Below, piece after piece: positions 22,920 through 33,772 of a DNA stretch of 64,000 nt. The notes beneath the pieces were generated by a model. The model searched no databases, had not been told where the DNA came from, and saw only the letters and a list, made by a program, of their open reading frames with translations. The stretch is taken from positions 73,909,501 to 73,973,500 of the forward strand of contig CP142452.1 of the NCBI GenBank assembly GCA_038049695.1, given 5' to 3'. A program made the position numbers and the translations under genes. How positions within the stretch are numbered: position 1 is the first letter of the stretch; each line of letters opens with the position of its first letter. The stretch comes from Cinnamomum chago. Lineage: Eukaryota; Streptophyta; Magnoliopsida; Laurales; Lauraceae.

Positions 22920-23440
22920 GGCACTCAGCCACCTAGACGAGTATCCGCCACGGCCCATATCTAAGGTTGGCACTCAGCCACCTAGATGAGTTGCCGAAAC
23001 GGCCCATGTCTAAGGTTGGCACTCAGCCACCTAGATGAGTTGCCGAAACGGCCCATGTCTAAGGTTGGCACTCAGCCACCTAGACGAGCTGCCGAAACGG
23101 ACCATGTCTAAGGCCGGCACTCAGCCACCTAGACGAGTATCCGCCACGGCCCATATCTAAGGTTGGCACTCAGCCACCTAGATGAGTTGCCGAAACGGCC
23201 CATGTCTAAGGTTGGCACTCAGCCACCTAGACGAGCTGCCGAAACGGACCATGTCTAAGGTCGGCACTCAGCCACCTAGATGAGTTTCCGTCACGGCCCA
23301 TATCTAAGGTTGGCACTCAGCCTCCTAGATGAGTTGCCGAAACGGACCATGTCTCAGGCTGGCACTCAGCCACCTAGACGAGTTTCCGAAACAGCCCATG
23401 TCTAAGGCTGGTACTCAGCCACCTAGACCAGCCGAAACGG
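22920..23440 (+). repeat. 49 bp tandem array, about 11 copies, inside the Tat element
   Basis: Copies start every 49 bases at 22920, 22969, 23018, 23067, 23116, 23165, 23214, 23263, 23312, 23361 and 23410 (the last partial). Each begins with a GGCACTCAGCCACCTAGA-type core. Variants at the middle (TATCCGCCACGG, TTGCCGAAACGG, CTGCCGAAACGG) recur in the order A-B-B-C-A-B-C, so blocks of units were copied together. The array lies between pol and the antisense ORF, a place where Tat elements are known to hold variable tandem repeats. Confidence 0.95.
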
Positions 23441-23716
23441 CACCAGTCTTCCAACACGGAAATCTGGTTTCGCCGAAATACATGGGGCTTCCAAAGGGTC
23501 AGCGCTCGCAGAGAACCCTGATCAGGTCGGTCTACTCTAGTCCGAAGTCACACCCAAATTCACAACACTCACGGAAAGCGTACAAAGGAAAGCAAGTAAA
23601 AGCCACACCACACAGGAGAAAAATATGAGAAAGAGTCTTTCATTGATAGCATTGATTTACATCGAGACAGTTTGAAACAAAGACGACATTTTATAAAGAA
23701 AAGAAAAAAGAGGAAG

Positions 23717-25365
23717 TCAAGTCGATGGCTCTGCTTCTAGGTCCTCGATGACGACCACGGCGGCCTCGGCTTGAGGAGCTTCTTCAACGGGGTCAGGCGT
23801 TGGCTCGGAAGGGACTTCGGCCGGGGTGGCAGGGGTCTCGGCCAGGGCCTCATCTAGGGGCTCCTCTCCGAGCTCGGGGAGACTCTGATGTATCGGATCA
23901 TCTGCAGGAACCCCCATCTTCTTCAACACGGCCTTGCAGCCGAGCCGGTACAGCTTCGGGCTGAGCGCCGTGATTTGATCAACGTAAATCTTCGCAGCTT
24001 CCTCAGTCCCCTCCAGGAAGGCGGCATCGACCTCAGCTTGTTTCGATGCAAGGAGTTCCTCCTTCGATGCAAGGAGTTCCTCCTTCGCCTTCCTTTCCAG
24101 CTCCAGCTCGGCCTTGAACCCCGCCGAACTCTTCTCCTCTGCCTGGAGCTTCGTTTGCCATTCGAAGCCCTCTGACCTTGCTTTGCAGAGGTCGCTGGCC
24201 ATCATATCTGACTGAGCCTTGAGCTCCGCAGTCTTGGCCGCCTCCGCCTTCAGCTCCTCCTTGGCCGCTCGCAGTTCGGATTCGGCTTTCTGCTTTTCCT
24301 TTGCCAGGCGAGCCAACCGACTGTCCTCCTCCGCTATCCTGTCCGCGACTATCTGGAGCCTTTGGACAGCCTGCAGCGGATCAGACAAAAGAAGCTCAGC
24401 ATGAAAGCAAGAAATATTTAAAGATAGAAACACCTGTGACCAGGAAAGTCGGGCACTTACAGCGAGGGAGTGCTGTATGGTCCTCATAAGCAGCAGGGGG
24501 GTGTCTTCCGACCTGTGCCTCTCCATGTCCCTGGGGAGCGCACAGGCTCGGCTGAGCGCCGCGATGACATCCGGGCTCCCCACCAGTCTATCCCCAGCAT
24601 TTAGGGGCCTCCCCTTCCTCAGCTCCATGTCCGGCCTGAACTCGGCCGGCTCAGCTCCCGGGGACGTTGCCGCCTGGGGCTCGGAGCGACTCTCCGCCAG
24701 AGGAACTGCCGGGGTGGGCACCATGTCCACTGCCGTTTCCCTCGCAGCTCGTGGGGAACTTTGCCGTGGTCGCTCCTCCCGCTCCGGCTCCTTCCCCTTC
24801 GCCTTTTTCCTCGGCCTCTCGCTTTCCGAGACTGGGGAAGGTCGGGCCTCAATTCTAGCAGGGACGATGGTCCCGAAGGAGGGCGAGGCAGTGCGGGTTG
24901 CGGCAACCTTTCTACCGCCGCCGAGGACGGCGTTCGCCAGATTCTTTGGCTGAAACGCGGGCCTACGCCTCTCCATATTGTCCACTTCGGCCTCGGCTCC
25001 GGAAGTATAGTTCTCAACTTCCCTTGTCGGAGAGTCTACCTCGGCTCCGGAGGTATATTCTTCAATTTCCCTTAGCGGGATGCCCGTGACCACGGCCAAC
25101 GTTGCGGACGCTTCCGCAACCGTGACGGTCCCGCTGGTTTCTGCTGGATCGGGGGCGAATCTCTCCGGGTTGCCGGATTTCCGTGTGTAAGACACGTATC
25201 TCGGCTCGTACTTCAGAAGAGAGTAGGCAGCTCTTGTGTGGTGGCCGTGGTAGCAGTACACCTTGCTCAGCCAAGGTGAGTGCCTTCTCCAGCCGTTCAG
25301 CTGGGCTTCACGCTTGCGCTGAGAAAGGCCTGCGAAAAAACAGCTGAGTTAGAATTCGGCAGCAG

Positions 25366-25403
<38 letters not shown>

Positions 25404-25971
25404 AAAGGGAAAATCCGAAACCCAAAGGGGTTAGGTCTTTACTCGGTGGAGTCCCGAAGCGTCGAGGGACTCGAACCCTCCTAGCTACTTCGGTCTCGGT
25501 CTCGCCGAACTCCCAGTTTCCCGAGACGAGCAGACGGTCATCTCCGGCGTATTTATTGGAGTCCTCCAGCGCCGTGACGAGGGGTTGGCACTTCGCCTTG
25601 ACGCGAAGGTAATAGGTGACCCCGTCCCTGGTCTTGCAGAGGTCATATATATCCTCTATATCATGGACGCCGAGACTGATGTCTAGAATCCTATTCAGCT
25701 CGGCGACGCCCATGATTATTTTATACCCATTGGGCATTAGCTGGCAGGGGCTGAGGTTCCAGGTCTCCAAACAAGACCTAAGAAGAGGGTGCACGGGGAA
25801 TCTGACCCCACCCTCGATGACGGCTATCAGAGGGAACGGCATCCAGCCGTTGCGGAAAGCATAAACAGAAGGGTCGGCTGCCATGATCCGGACCTCGTCC
25901 GGGATCATGTAAACTCTCCTAAGGTTAGCCAGGCCTGACGGGGAATCTATCCAATGGGTGAAAATCCCCAT
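23717..25971 (-). CDS. antisense extra ORF of the Tat element (gypsy-associated domain plus coiled coil)
   Basis: Runs opposite to gag-pol, from an ATG at 25971 to a stop at 23717. The N-terminal part (25971 to about 25443) has the motif series FPVHPLLRSCLE, LSPCQLMPNGYK and TYYLRVKAK, resembling the 'putative gypsy type transposon' domain (Pfam Transposase_28) of plant Tat-like elements. The C-terminal part is Pro/Glu/Ala-rich and holds a long charged coiled coil, in reverse order at about 24350-23950. Two intron-like gaps fit GT-AG borders on the minus strand: about 25442-25330, containing the long A/T homopolymer, and about 24460-24371 with GTAAGT and TGCAG ends (length a multiple of three). 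Extra ORFs in either orientation are known for this lineage; the function is unknown. Splicing here is inferred. Confidence 0.7.
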
Positions 25972-26599
25972 TTCCGGATCTAAGAAACCCTAGGGGCTAG
26001 GTCTGGAATGCAAATGAAGGAGGAGGGAGCGGAAGAAAACTCACTGGTTTGACGGGGCAAAGTCAGACTCCGACTGACGGATGTGGGCGACTACTGTTGG
26101 GAAACAGTACGAGGTCTGGTCCTAGTCCGGTGGCACTAGTTCTAGCAGGAAACAGAAGTCCAGGCAGAGAGCAGAGGAATTGAGAGCGAAAATGGCAAAG
26201 GGAGAAGACGAAAATGAATATAAAGGGGAGGAATGGGCGCCATTCCGGAATTCGAAGCAGGACACGCGTGAGATGTCGCCTCGGCTTGCGTCGCATCCCC
26301 CCTCGAAAAGGCAAGATAGCCTACCGGGCAATAACGCGTGGCGCTGTGGCAGTGATGGTTCGCCTTCCCATGCTAATCATAGCCCCCGCATTTATTACCC
26401 CCTTTATTATCTCTGGCAGACGAAGCAACGGCGGCGTCCGGCGCCGAATAAGTCAGAACCCTTAAACAAAATCGGATGGGAGGCGAGCACTGTCCGTCTC
26501 GGGAGATCGGTTCAGTTCTCAACCCTAGTGCGGGGGATCGGTCCAGCTCTTAACCTTAGTGCCCGAGAGAGCCCTAGAGGTCAAGAACTGAGGGGCTAT
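25972..26599. other. Tat 3' untranslated region and presumptive antisense promoter side
   Basis: About 630 bases between the start of the antisense ORF and the 3' LTR. No further coding region was recognised. It ends in a polypurine-like tract (AACTGAGGGGCTAT) at the LTR border. An antisense transcript would have to begin here or in the LTR, but I see no convincing TATA box on the minus strand. Confidence 0.5.
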
Positions 26600-27317
26600 T
26601 GTGTGGGGGCCCATTCCGTGAACTAGTTTCTCTTGGTCTCGGCTAGGGTGTGCTCGGTTAGCTACTGTTTAGGGGACCACGTCCCTTGATCTCGGCTACG
26701 ATCCGATCTACTTCGGTCTCGGCACTACGTGCTGGTCTCGGCCAAACAGAATTCAGTTCGGCCGCGCATATCGTTCAGTCTCGGCAATGCAAGCTCGGCA
26801 ATGCAGAATTGTGCTTGCAGCTGATAGCCGCGGCCCTATCGTGGCAAAGCCCAAGGAAGGGATCTGATGGGACTTCAGCCACCACCAGATCAGGGCAGGA
26901 TCAGGCCCAATGTGACTGACATTAAATGCATTGTGGGCTGATCGGACCCACATTAAATGCAGTATGGGCTATGATGGACCTTCATTAATGGCTTTGTGGG
27001 CTGATGTGACCCAGGTCACATCACCAAGCCCACTGGCATTCACCCAAGACTGTCCCATATATAAGGCACGAGCCAAAGGGAGCAAGGGGTAAGCATTCTC
27101 ACATAAACACCCAGTCTTTCTTCTTCCTCTTCTTCTGCTTCTCCGATCCATTGCTGACTTAAGCATCGGAGAGCCCTGCGCTGCCCAGAGCCAGGGTCCT
27201 CTGACCTTTGTCTTTCTCCTCTTTCAGGCTCAGGTCGTCGCAGCTATCTCCTCCATGCATTGAATAAGTCCTAAGAGGCATCCTGATCTTGTGAGTATTA
27301 TTATTTCTGCACTTACA
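26600..27317 (+). repeat. 3' LTR of the Tat element
   Basis: 718 bp, reads identical to the 5' LTR. Its TATA box (27058-27065) points towards the kinase fragment of LecRK-B, which starts 260 bases downstream. Confidence 0.95.
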
Positions 27318-27322
27318 CAAAG

Positions 27323-28239
27323 GTATATTACCAACTTCCAAAAATGAAATAGCTGTGAAGAGAGTTTCTCATGAATCAAAGCAAGGGACAAGAGAATTTA
27401 TTGCAGAGGTTGTGAGCCTTGGCCGCCTCCGCCATCGCAACTTGGTAAAGCTATGTGGTTATTGCCGGCGTAAAGGAGAGCTCCTCCTGGTCTATGATTA
27501 CATGCCCAATGGAAGTCTTGACAGGTTCCTCTTTAATGAAGACAGAACTCTGGGTTGGGCTGAAAGGTTTCGAATAGTGAAAGGAGTAGCTTCAGGGCTG
27601 CTCTATTTGCATGAGGAATGGGAGCAGGTGGTTGTTCACAGAGACATCAAAGCTAGCAATGTTTTATTAGACAGTGAGTTAAATGGGAGGCTAGGCGACT
27701 TTGGCCTTTCGAGGATGTATGATCATGGAACTGATCCTCATACTACCCATGTGGTAGGAACACTGGGCTATCTTGCACCTGAGCTTGCTAGAACTGGCAA
27801 GGGAACTACAGCCACAGACACATTCGCTTTCGGGGTGTTTTTGCTCGAGGTCGCTTGTGGGAAGAGACCTATAGGCCAACATCAACCAGGGGAGGAGCTG
27901 ATGTTAGTGGATTGGGTATCTGAATGTTGGAAGAGGGGGGAAATCCTAGAGGCCAAGGATCCAAAATTGGGAAGTGACTATGCAATTGAGGAAATGGAGT
28001 TGGTTTTGAAGCTAGGTCTGCTATGCTCACATCCCAAACCAGAGGCCAGGCCTACCATGCGGCAAGTTGCACAGATGCTCGATGGTGATTATAGTTTGCC
28101 TGAATTGTCATTGCAGTGTTTCGATATCAGTGCTTTACCGGAGATGCAAAGGGAATATTCTGATGATATATTCATGTCCTACCGTACTTCAGGCCACTCG
28201 TCATCAGTAATAGAGTCATTACTCTCTGGAGGCCGTTGA
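27323..28239 (+). pseudogene. LecRK-B, 3' part: kinase domain after the Tat element
   Basis: Continues the kinase from just after the glycine loop ([15 protein letters not shown]) through catalytic lysine, [21 protein letters not shown], the APE motif and the C-terminal tail ending [12 protein letters not shown]. No internal stop or frameshift is present. The left target-duplication partner is 27318-27322. The 3' LTR promoter could transcribe this piece, but the first ATGs after the LTR are out of frame and the first in-frame ATG (in YDYMPN, near 27499) lies beyond the catalytic lysine. An active kinase from this fragment alone is therefore unlikely. Confidence 0.9.
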
Positions 28240-29550
28240 ATCACTAGTAACTCTTAATTAAAAGTTTGTTAGGATCTCTCTCTTTAGCTATCTGTGTCTA
28301 GTTTCATATTGCAGTATGGAAAATGTCTGCTACAATCTCTGTTTCCTTGTGTTCCTTACATTTCCAAGTATTATATATTTATTTCACAGTGATCTATGCA
28401 AGAGAAATACAAATCATAGGAATGAAAATGGCTCAACACTGATATTTGGATACTTCAAACTAGGCATTGTAACTGTATCATGCTCTGTCCCATACTTCAA
28501 TTTTCATTGGTTAAATTCATGTCCATGCCAGGGTATCCCTGCCATGCCATATCTGGGCATCATATCTTCAGACAACATGCAGGGTTGGATGTAGTAATTA
28601 CAAGTTTGTTACTAAAATTTTATCTAGTAAATATACTAGCTGCTTGTTTGTAACTAAAATATTGTCTAGTAAATATACGAACTGCTTGTTAACACAGATT
28701 TAAGTCTATTTTTGGTATGTCAACAGGTCTTTTTCTTGAGATGAAGAATGTCATGGGGTTGTATGAGTCTTTAAACCATAATCCTCTCCTGACCCTTTGG
28801 CATTAATGTCAGGTCTGAATCCTTCTGTTGGTTAAGCTTGATCCAACCCAACCTCTGTTGTAAGCGTGTCCATATCAATATGAAGCCCATGAATAACCAA
28901 CAGGTACCAGTATCGTGATTTGTAAAAGTTAATGACAAGAATCTTAGTAAAAAACAATGACGTTGTAAAAATTTTAGATTAAACAATTTTCTGCCCTCAT
29001 CCACTTGGTATTTGCAAAGCCCCGCATGTTATGTGTGGAGCTTGATTACACCTGGGTCAAATTGTTATGTTTGGTCCCTTCATGTAACCCTAGTATAGTT
29101 ACTAGTGATCTTGTATCTTATATTCTCATCTTATGCCTTTGAGCATAGTAGAGTCGGTGTGATCCATGGACGTACTTCAATTTCATAAAACGACGTAAAT
29201 TTGTGTGTCTTCTTTGTGTGGTTGATTGCATCTTTTGATCTTTATTTCCTAACACCATATACATATGGCAGGATTTATGATTGTCATACCAAACCCGACC
29301 TGACCCAAACCCAAGACATCAAAGAAAATGTCAATCTTACATCCACGTACAGTTATGAACTTTTATATACAATACGCTACTTAGTAATACAAAAAATGAA
29401 CATACGGGGCAGGTTAAGCACACCCTAAACCCTAAACCTAACTCGGGCTAGTTTATGCCAAAAAAAGGAGTAGTGCCGCGGAGACGAAGGTGTTCTTGAA
29501 AGAAAGGAAATGATTAGTGCCCGTAGTTTCTACTTTCGAGTTTCTACTTT
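28240..29550. other. downstream region of LecRK-B and junction to unit C
   Basis: Near-identical to 5262-6550 after A. Near 29530-29555 a short direct repeat (GTTTCTACTTTCGA twice) marks the passage into sequence that matches 10764 onward, the upstream block of B. It is therefore the likely crossover point of the tandem duplication. No gene was recognised. Confidence 0.7.
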
Positions 29551-30603
29551 CGAGAAAGGTACACCTGTGAGAAGTTTTGGAAATCCTAAACCCAAGCTGC
29601 CTTCTTTCTTTTCAATGTATTTCTAAAAAAAAAATGTCCTTTTCTCCGTGTTCTTTCTAACCAAACCCTAATGAGAGAAGTAAAACTCTACAAAGGGTTG
29701 TGCTTATTGAAAATCTCACATTGTTCTAAAGCACACACTTTTTTTTCACGAGGCATACCTAAATTTTATTTCAATATGAGTTGGTTTAATAAAAATATAA
29801 AAAACTCATGTATTTTACAAGTGGGGGCCTAACTTCTCGAACATGTAGATGGAATATAGCCCATTTCAATTCAAAATATTAAAATTGTGCAGGCCAAATT
29901 TTAAAGAGCGAAAGGTGTTTCCAAATAAAATATAAAAAGATTTTTTAAAAAAGGTTTCTTTCGCACTTTTTAATTAAAGAAATACACAAATCTTCACTTA
30001 TGACGGGATGCAGTTCAACTCAAGGGTTTAATGTCATTTTGAAACCTGATTTTCACCGAAATCAAGGACTATTTATATTCAAATATAAACTTTATTTTTA
30101 TTAATATCATATAACTTATTTTCTCTTTCTTTCTTTCTTATCTTACTAATTTATAATAAATAAATTATTATTATTCTATCCACGTATAATCCGCAATCTT
30201 CTAGGTGGTACTTATGTTGTTTTTTTTTTTTTTTGGCAAAAAGCATATTTTTTAATCTATATGTATATTTTACATGCATTAACTTAGATAGATGAATTCA
30301 TTAATTATAAATAAATGAGATCAAGAAATTAGATTTATATCTAATATTTTGTTGTGATTTAATTTGGCTATGTGATTGGAGCAAGCAACAGTTTTGATTT
30401 GAATAAGATTAGGCTTGAAAAAAATAGAGAGAATTAGATTTTTGTCCGATTAGACTCATTTTAATCGAACAACATTTTTTTTTTGTCCGATTAGACTCAT
30501 TTTAATTCAAATTATTTGATCTAAATAAAAAATTACATTTGCATCTAAATATAACTGGGCTTGGATTAAATAAAAATCACAGTTTGAACAAGAAATTTGA
30601 TTA

Positions 30604-30787
30604 ACCCCGAGGGGTAGCTCAGTTGGCCTAGGACTATGGTTTGCACAAGGAGGATGTGGGTTCAAAACTACACTACCACACTGGGGTCACAGAGGAATTT
30701 TACCGGGTTTTCTCCCTTGGGCCCATTGAGATTATTCTGGCCCAAAGGGCTAGAAACCTGCGTTATCAAAAATATAAAAGAAAAGAC
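30604..30787 (+). mobile_element. tRNA-derived SINE, unit C copy
   Basis: Paralogue of the copy at 11857-12063. It has a good A box (GTAGCTCAGTTGG) and B box (GGGTTCAAAACT). The flanks AGAAATTTGATTA and ATGAAATTAGATC are the decayed forms of the same target duplication. It sits at the same place in the duplicated unit, so both copies descend from one insertion that predates the duplication. Confidence 0.8.
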
Positions 30788-31206
30788 ATGAAATTAGATC
30801 GACCCATAAGCTGAATCACATCCGGTCAAAAGATTTATTTTTTGTGTTTTTTCAATTGGAAAGTGTAATAGTAACATAGTAAAAAGAAATATTTTATGCT
30901 TTCTTTGGCGTGCATTTTAAATCCTTAAAAATCTAGGCTTCATAATATCAACATTTTGGATTGAAATAGACTGCACACAATAACATATCTGAGAAAGTGG
31001 GTCCAAACGTGTAAAACACATGAACATTTTTTTTATATTTTATTCATGTTTTTTATATAAGTACAATCTTATAATGGGACCAACTTATAATGTGTTTTTG
31101 AGAAGTTTAGATTTTCAATAGATAGGGTCCACCAAAGAGTTTTACTTCTCATAAACAAAACTAACAATACTGGCACAGGCGCCTGCTGGACCAGGGGGCA
31201 TGGTCC

Positions 31207-31516
31207 CATAGTTATTAATTTTGTTTCGTTTCGGCCGAAATGGAATTTTACATAGTTAATTTTTCTTTTACTTTTTTACACATATATATTTTGTATTTCT
31301 TATATTTTCACAAAATATAATTCCAAAAAAAATTACTATAATGGATTAAATCTATATTTATTTCTTTTTCTATTTTTTTACTTATATATGTATATATATT
31401 ATGTTATATTTTCCCCGAAATGTAATTCCAAAAAGTTTCGCCGAAATCTCGAATCTGCGAAACTTTTCATTTTGCGGGTAAAGCAAATTGAGGTTCAAAC
31501 GATATTAACAACTATG
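31207..31516. mobile_element. MITE, probably hAT type, present only in unit C
   Basis: 310 bp with terminal inverted repeats: CATAGTTATTAATTTTGTTT at the left, and the right end read in reverse is CATAGTTGTTAATATCGTTT. It is flanked by CATGGTCC on both sides (31199-31206 and 31517-31524), an 8 bp duplication that could be read as up to 10 bp. The matching site in unit B (near 12482) has one CATGGTCC and no insert. Non-coding and AT-rich. Confidence 0.8.
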
Positions 31517-33654
31517 CATGGTCCCTTGGAACATTGGATGTCGTATCCGATTTAAAACGATGAAATGAATAATTAAGTCTTGCTAATAAACTTGGTTTTA
31601 TGGGTGAAGCAGGTAGAAGCACTTGCCTCAAGCCCTTGTATTCTATTAAATTTCATTAGCTAATCATTGCTTCCAAAACCTCGAGGCGTTAGCAGAGGCA
31701 GTGAAAATACTTTTTAATATTCCCCTTTAGGTAAAGCCCACTCCTCAATCTCCCCCTCAGGTGGAACCTGGCCGGTGCACTTTTGGCGACATACATTTCT
31801 TTTATTTTTTTTTCACCGAGTCATTCTTCCTGTGATTCAAACTCATGATCGGTCGACTCTGATACCATATTAAATTTAGCTTTTTGTACATACCACCCTA
31901 AGGTTTGTAGGATTTGTAAATAAGCCCTGAGGTTATAGTATTTGTAAATAAGCTCCAGTCTTTTTCTTTTTAATACTTTTCATATCCCCAAAATCAATAT
32001 TCCTAATAAGAATGGGCAGCCACTATTAGAATTTCTATATAAATGACAACTTTGCCCTTACCTCCATTAAACAAAAATAAATATATTATTATTTACAAAA
32101 ATACCATTATTTAATCTCAAGTCCCAATCGTTTCTCTTAATAACTCTCACATGCCCATGACCAGGGATGGTGGCCTAAGTACAAGAGCTTGAGGACTGAA
32201 GCCCTCACTCAGAAGTTTCTAATTATTTTTTTTTACGTTTATCCATTCCCCTAATATTTCTTTTACATAGAGATAAACACCACCACGCCTCGCAAATTCT
32301 AAAAAATAATATATATATATTTACATTTGGCCATCACCCCAATATTTCTTTTACACCAATACACATGAAGCATAATCATTATTTTTTAAAGTTTCATCAA
32401 TCCAACGATGGGTCATGTATGGATTGGATAAATCATAACCGGTTATGAGTACAAGCATTGATTGTCGTCATGATAAATTTGGATTTAATGAAATGAGTCA
32501 TATATTGATAATAAAAAAATTATGCAGGGGTATTCACTCTCATTAAGTGCAACTGTTAATGTTACATGCTTTATAATAAAAAAAATGAGTACAAGCTTTT
32601 GAAATTATGCACATAAAAATAAAAAAGATATAGACAAAAGTGTCATTTCACTCTAAAAACCTATGGTGGTTGGATGACTATTGATTTTGGGACGTAAAAG
32701 GTATTAAAATAAAATGCAGGAGCCTATTTATAAATCCTACAAACTTTAAAAAGTTATTATATACAAAAGGCTCTATAGGCGTTAGCTGACGTGGAAATAC
32801 CTTTTATTATTCTCCTTAGGCGGTGCCCACTGCTCCATAAAATTATTCATGGATGAATTAGGAAAGCCAAAAGAAGTATTTAATTCTAACTTTCTAGAAC
32901 CGGTGCTGTTGGCGCCGACGCATAGGACAATGCCAGGGAGATGGGGAAATGCGTTGAGGCAGGTAACAATAACTACATTTTGGCTTTTCCCTCCATGGAT
33001 GAGATTGGAGTTGGACTGACGGATAAGTCAAGTGAGCTGGCCCAAAAAGACAGTTACCCTCCATGTATCTTGCTGTATGAGCAGAGAGTCCTATTGTCAA
33101 AGCCATGGAGCCATAAGCGTGACATTTTGACTTGTCTCCCGGTCATTCTCTCCACCACACTAAAGAAAACCAAAACAACAAAATTGACTAGACCTCCTCT
33201 TCCAACCACACAACATTCAGCAACACAAACCCAATAAAAAAGATGAGCACAAGCAGACAGAGATGAACAATGGTGAGGTATTTAATATATAACTTACCAG
33301 CTAAATAGAACCACAGGCAGAGTCCATGGGATCGGTAGCCAAGTGATAAAAGGGCATCCTAGCTCACCTTAAGTACTTGGATCAATTGGAGTACGGTAGA
33401 ACGAAGAGCACAAAGCATGGAGAACTCAAGCGGAACACAATGAAAAAAATAAAATTAAATGTCAAATCGAAAGGAAATAAAAAAAGTAGGGGAAGCTGGG
33501 AGTAGAAGCAACCCATTTTTGTCATGTTGTAATTTTGAAGAATACAATTTTATTTTTATTTTTTTGTCATTTTGTGTTTACAAGCAAATAGCAAGAAAGA
33601 AAAAAGAAATAAAGAAAAAGAAAAAGAAATTCAATCTGGGAGTAAAGAACAAAA

Positions 33655-33665
33655 TTGACTTGACT
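33655..33665 (+). promoter_or_regulatory. overlapping W-boxes before LecRK-C
   Basis: TTGACTTGACT contains two overlapping TTGACT motifs about 110 bases before the start codon, at the place of the pairs in A and B. Confidence 0.4.
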
Positions 33666-33772
33666 CTCACTTCCAACCACACAACGTTACATATATAGAG
33701 AGACAGAGAGATGAGCAATGATGAAGTATGTAATGTGAAACTTGCCAGCTGAAAGAGAGTTCGGAGAGTCTA

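Larger units (their letters stand above)
16117..27317 (+). mobile_element. Ty3/Gypsy retrotransposon, Tat lineage, whole, very young
   Basis: 11,201 bp, with 718 bp LTRs (16117-16834 and 26600-27317) starting TGTGTGG and ending CTTACA. A primer-binding site TGGCGCCGTCTGTGGGAA follows the 5' LTR and a purine-rich tract (AACTGAGGGGCTAT) precedes the 3' LTR. Order inside: gag-pol frame, 49 bp tandem array, antisense ORF. The second, archaeal-type RNase H between RT/RNase H and integrase marks the Tat lineage. I find no difference between the LTRs; at usual plant rates that suggests insertion within roughly the last 0.1 million years. No break is visible in gag-pol, so it looks whole. It is much richer in GC than its surroundings. 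Confidence 0.95.
29551..33772. other. upstream region of LecRK-C
   Basis: 29556-32385 matches 10764-13370 and 32385-33240 matches 13370-14260. It holds the second SINE copy (30604-30787), a MITE that unit B lacks (31207-31516), long inverted-repeat arms (about 31880 and 32690), and overlapping W-boxes (33655-33665). The last 500 bases are less like A and B. No gene was recognised. Confidence 0.65.

Noticed and set aside
22920-23440. CRISPR-like regular repeats
   Set aside because: The 49 bp units abut with no unique spacers and lie inside a plant retrotransposon.
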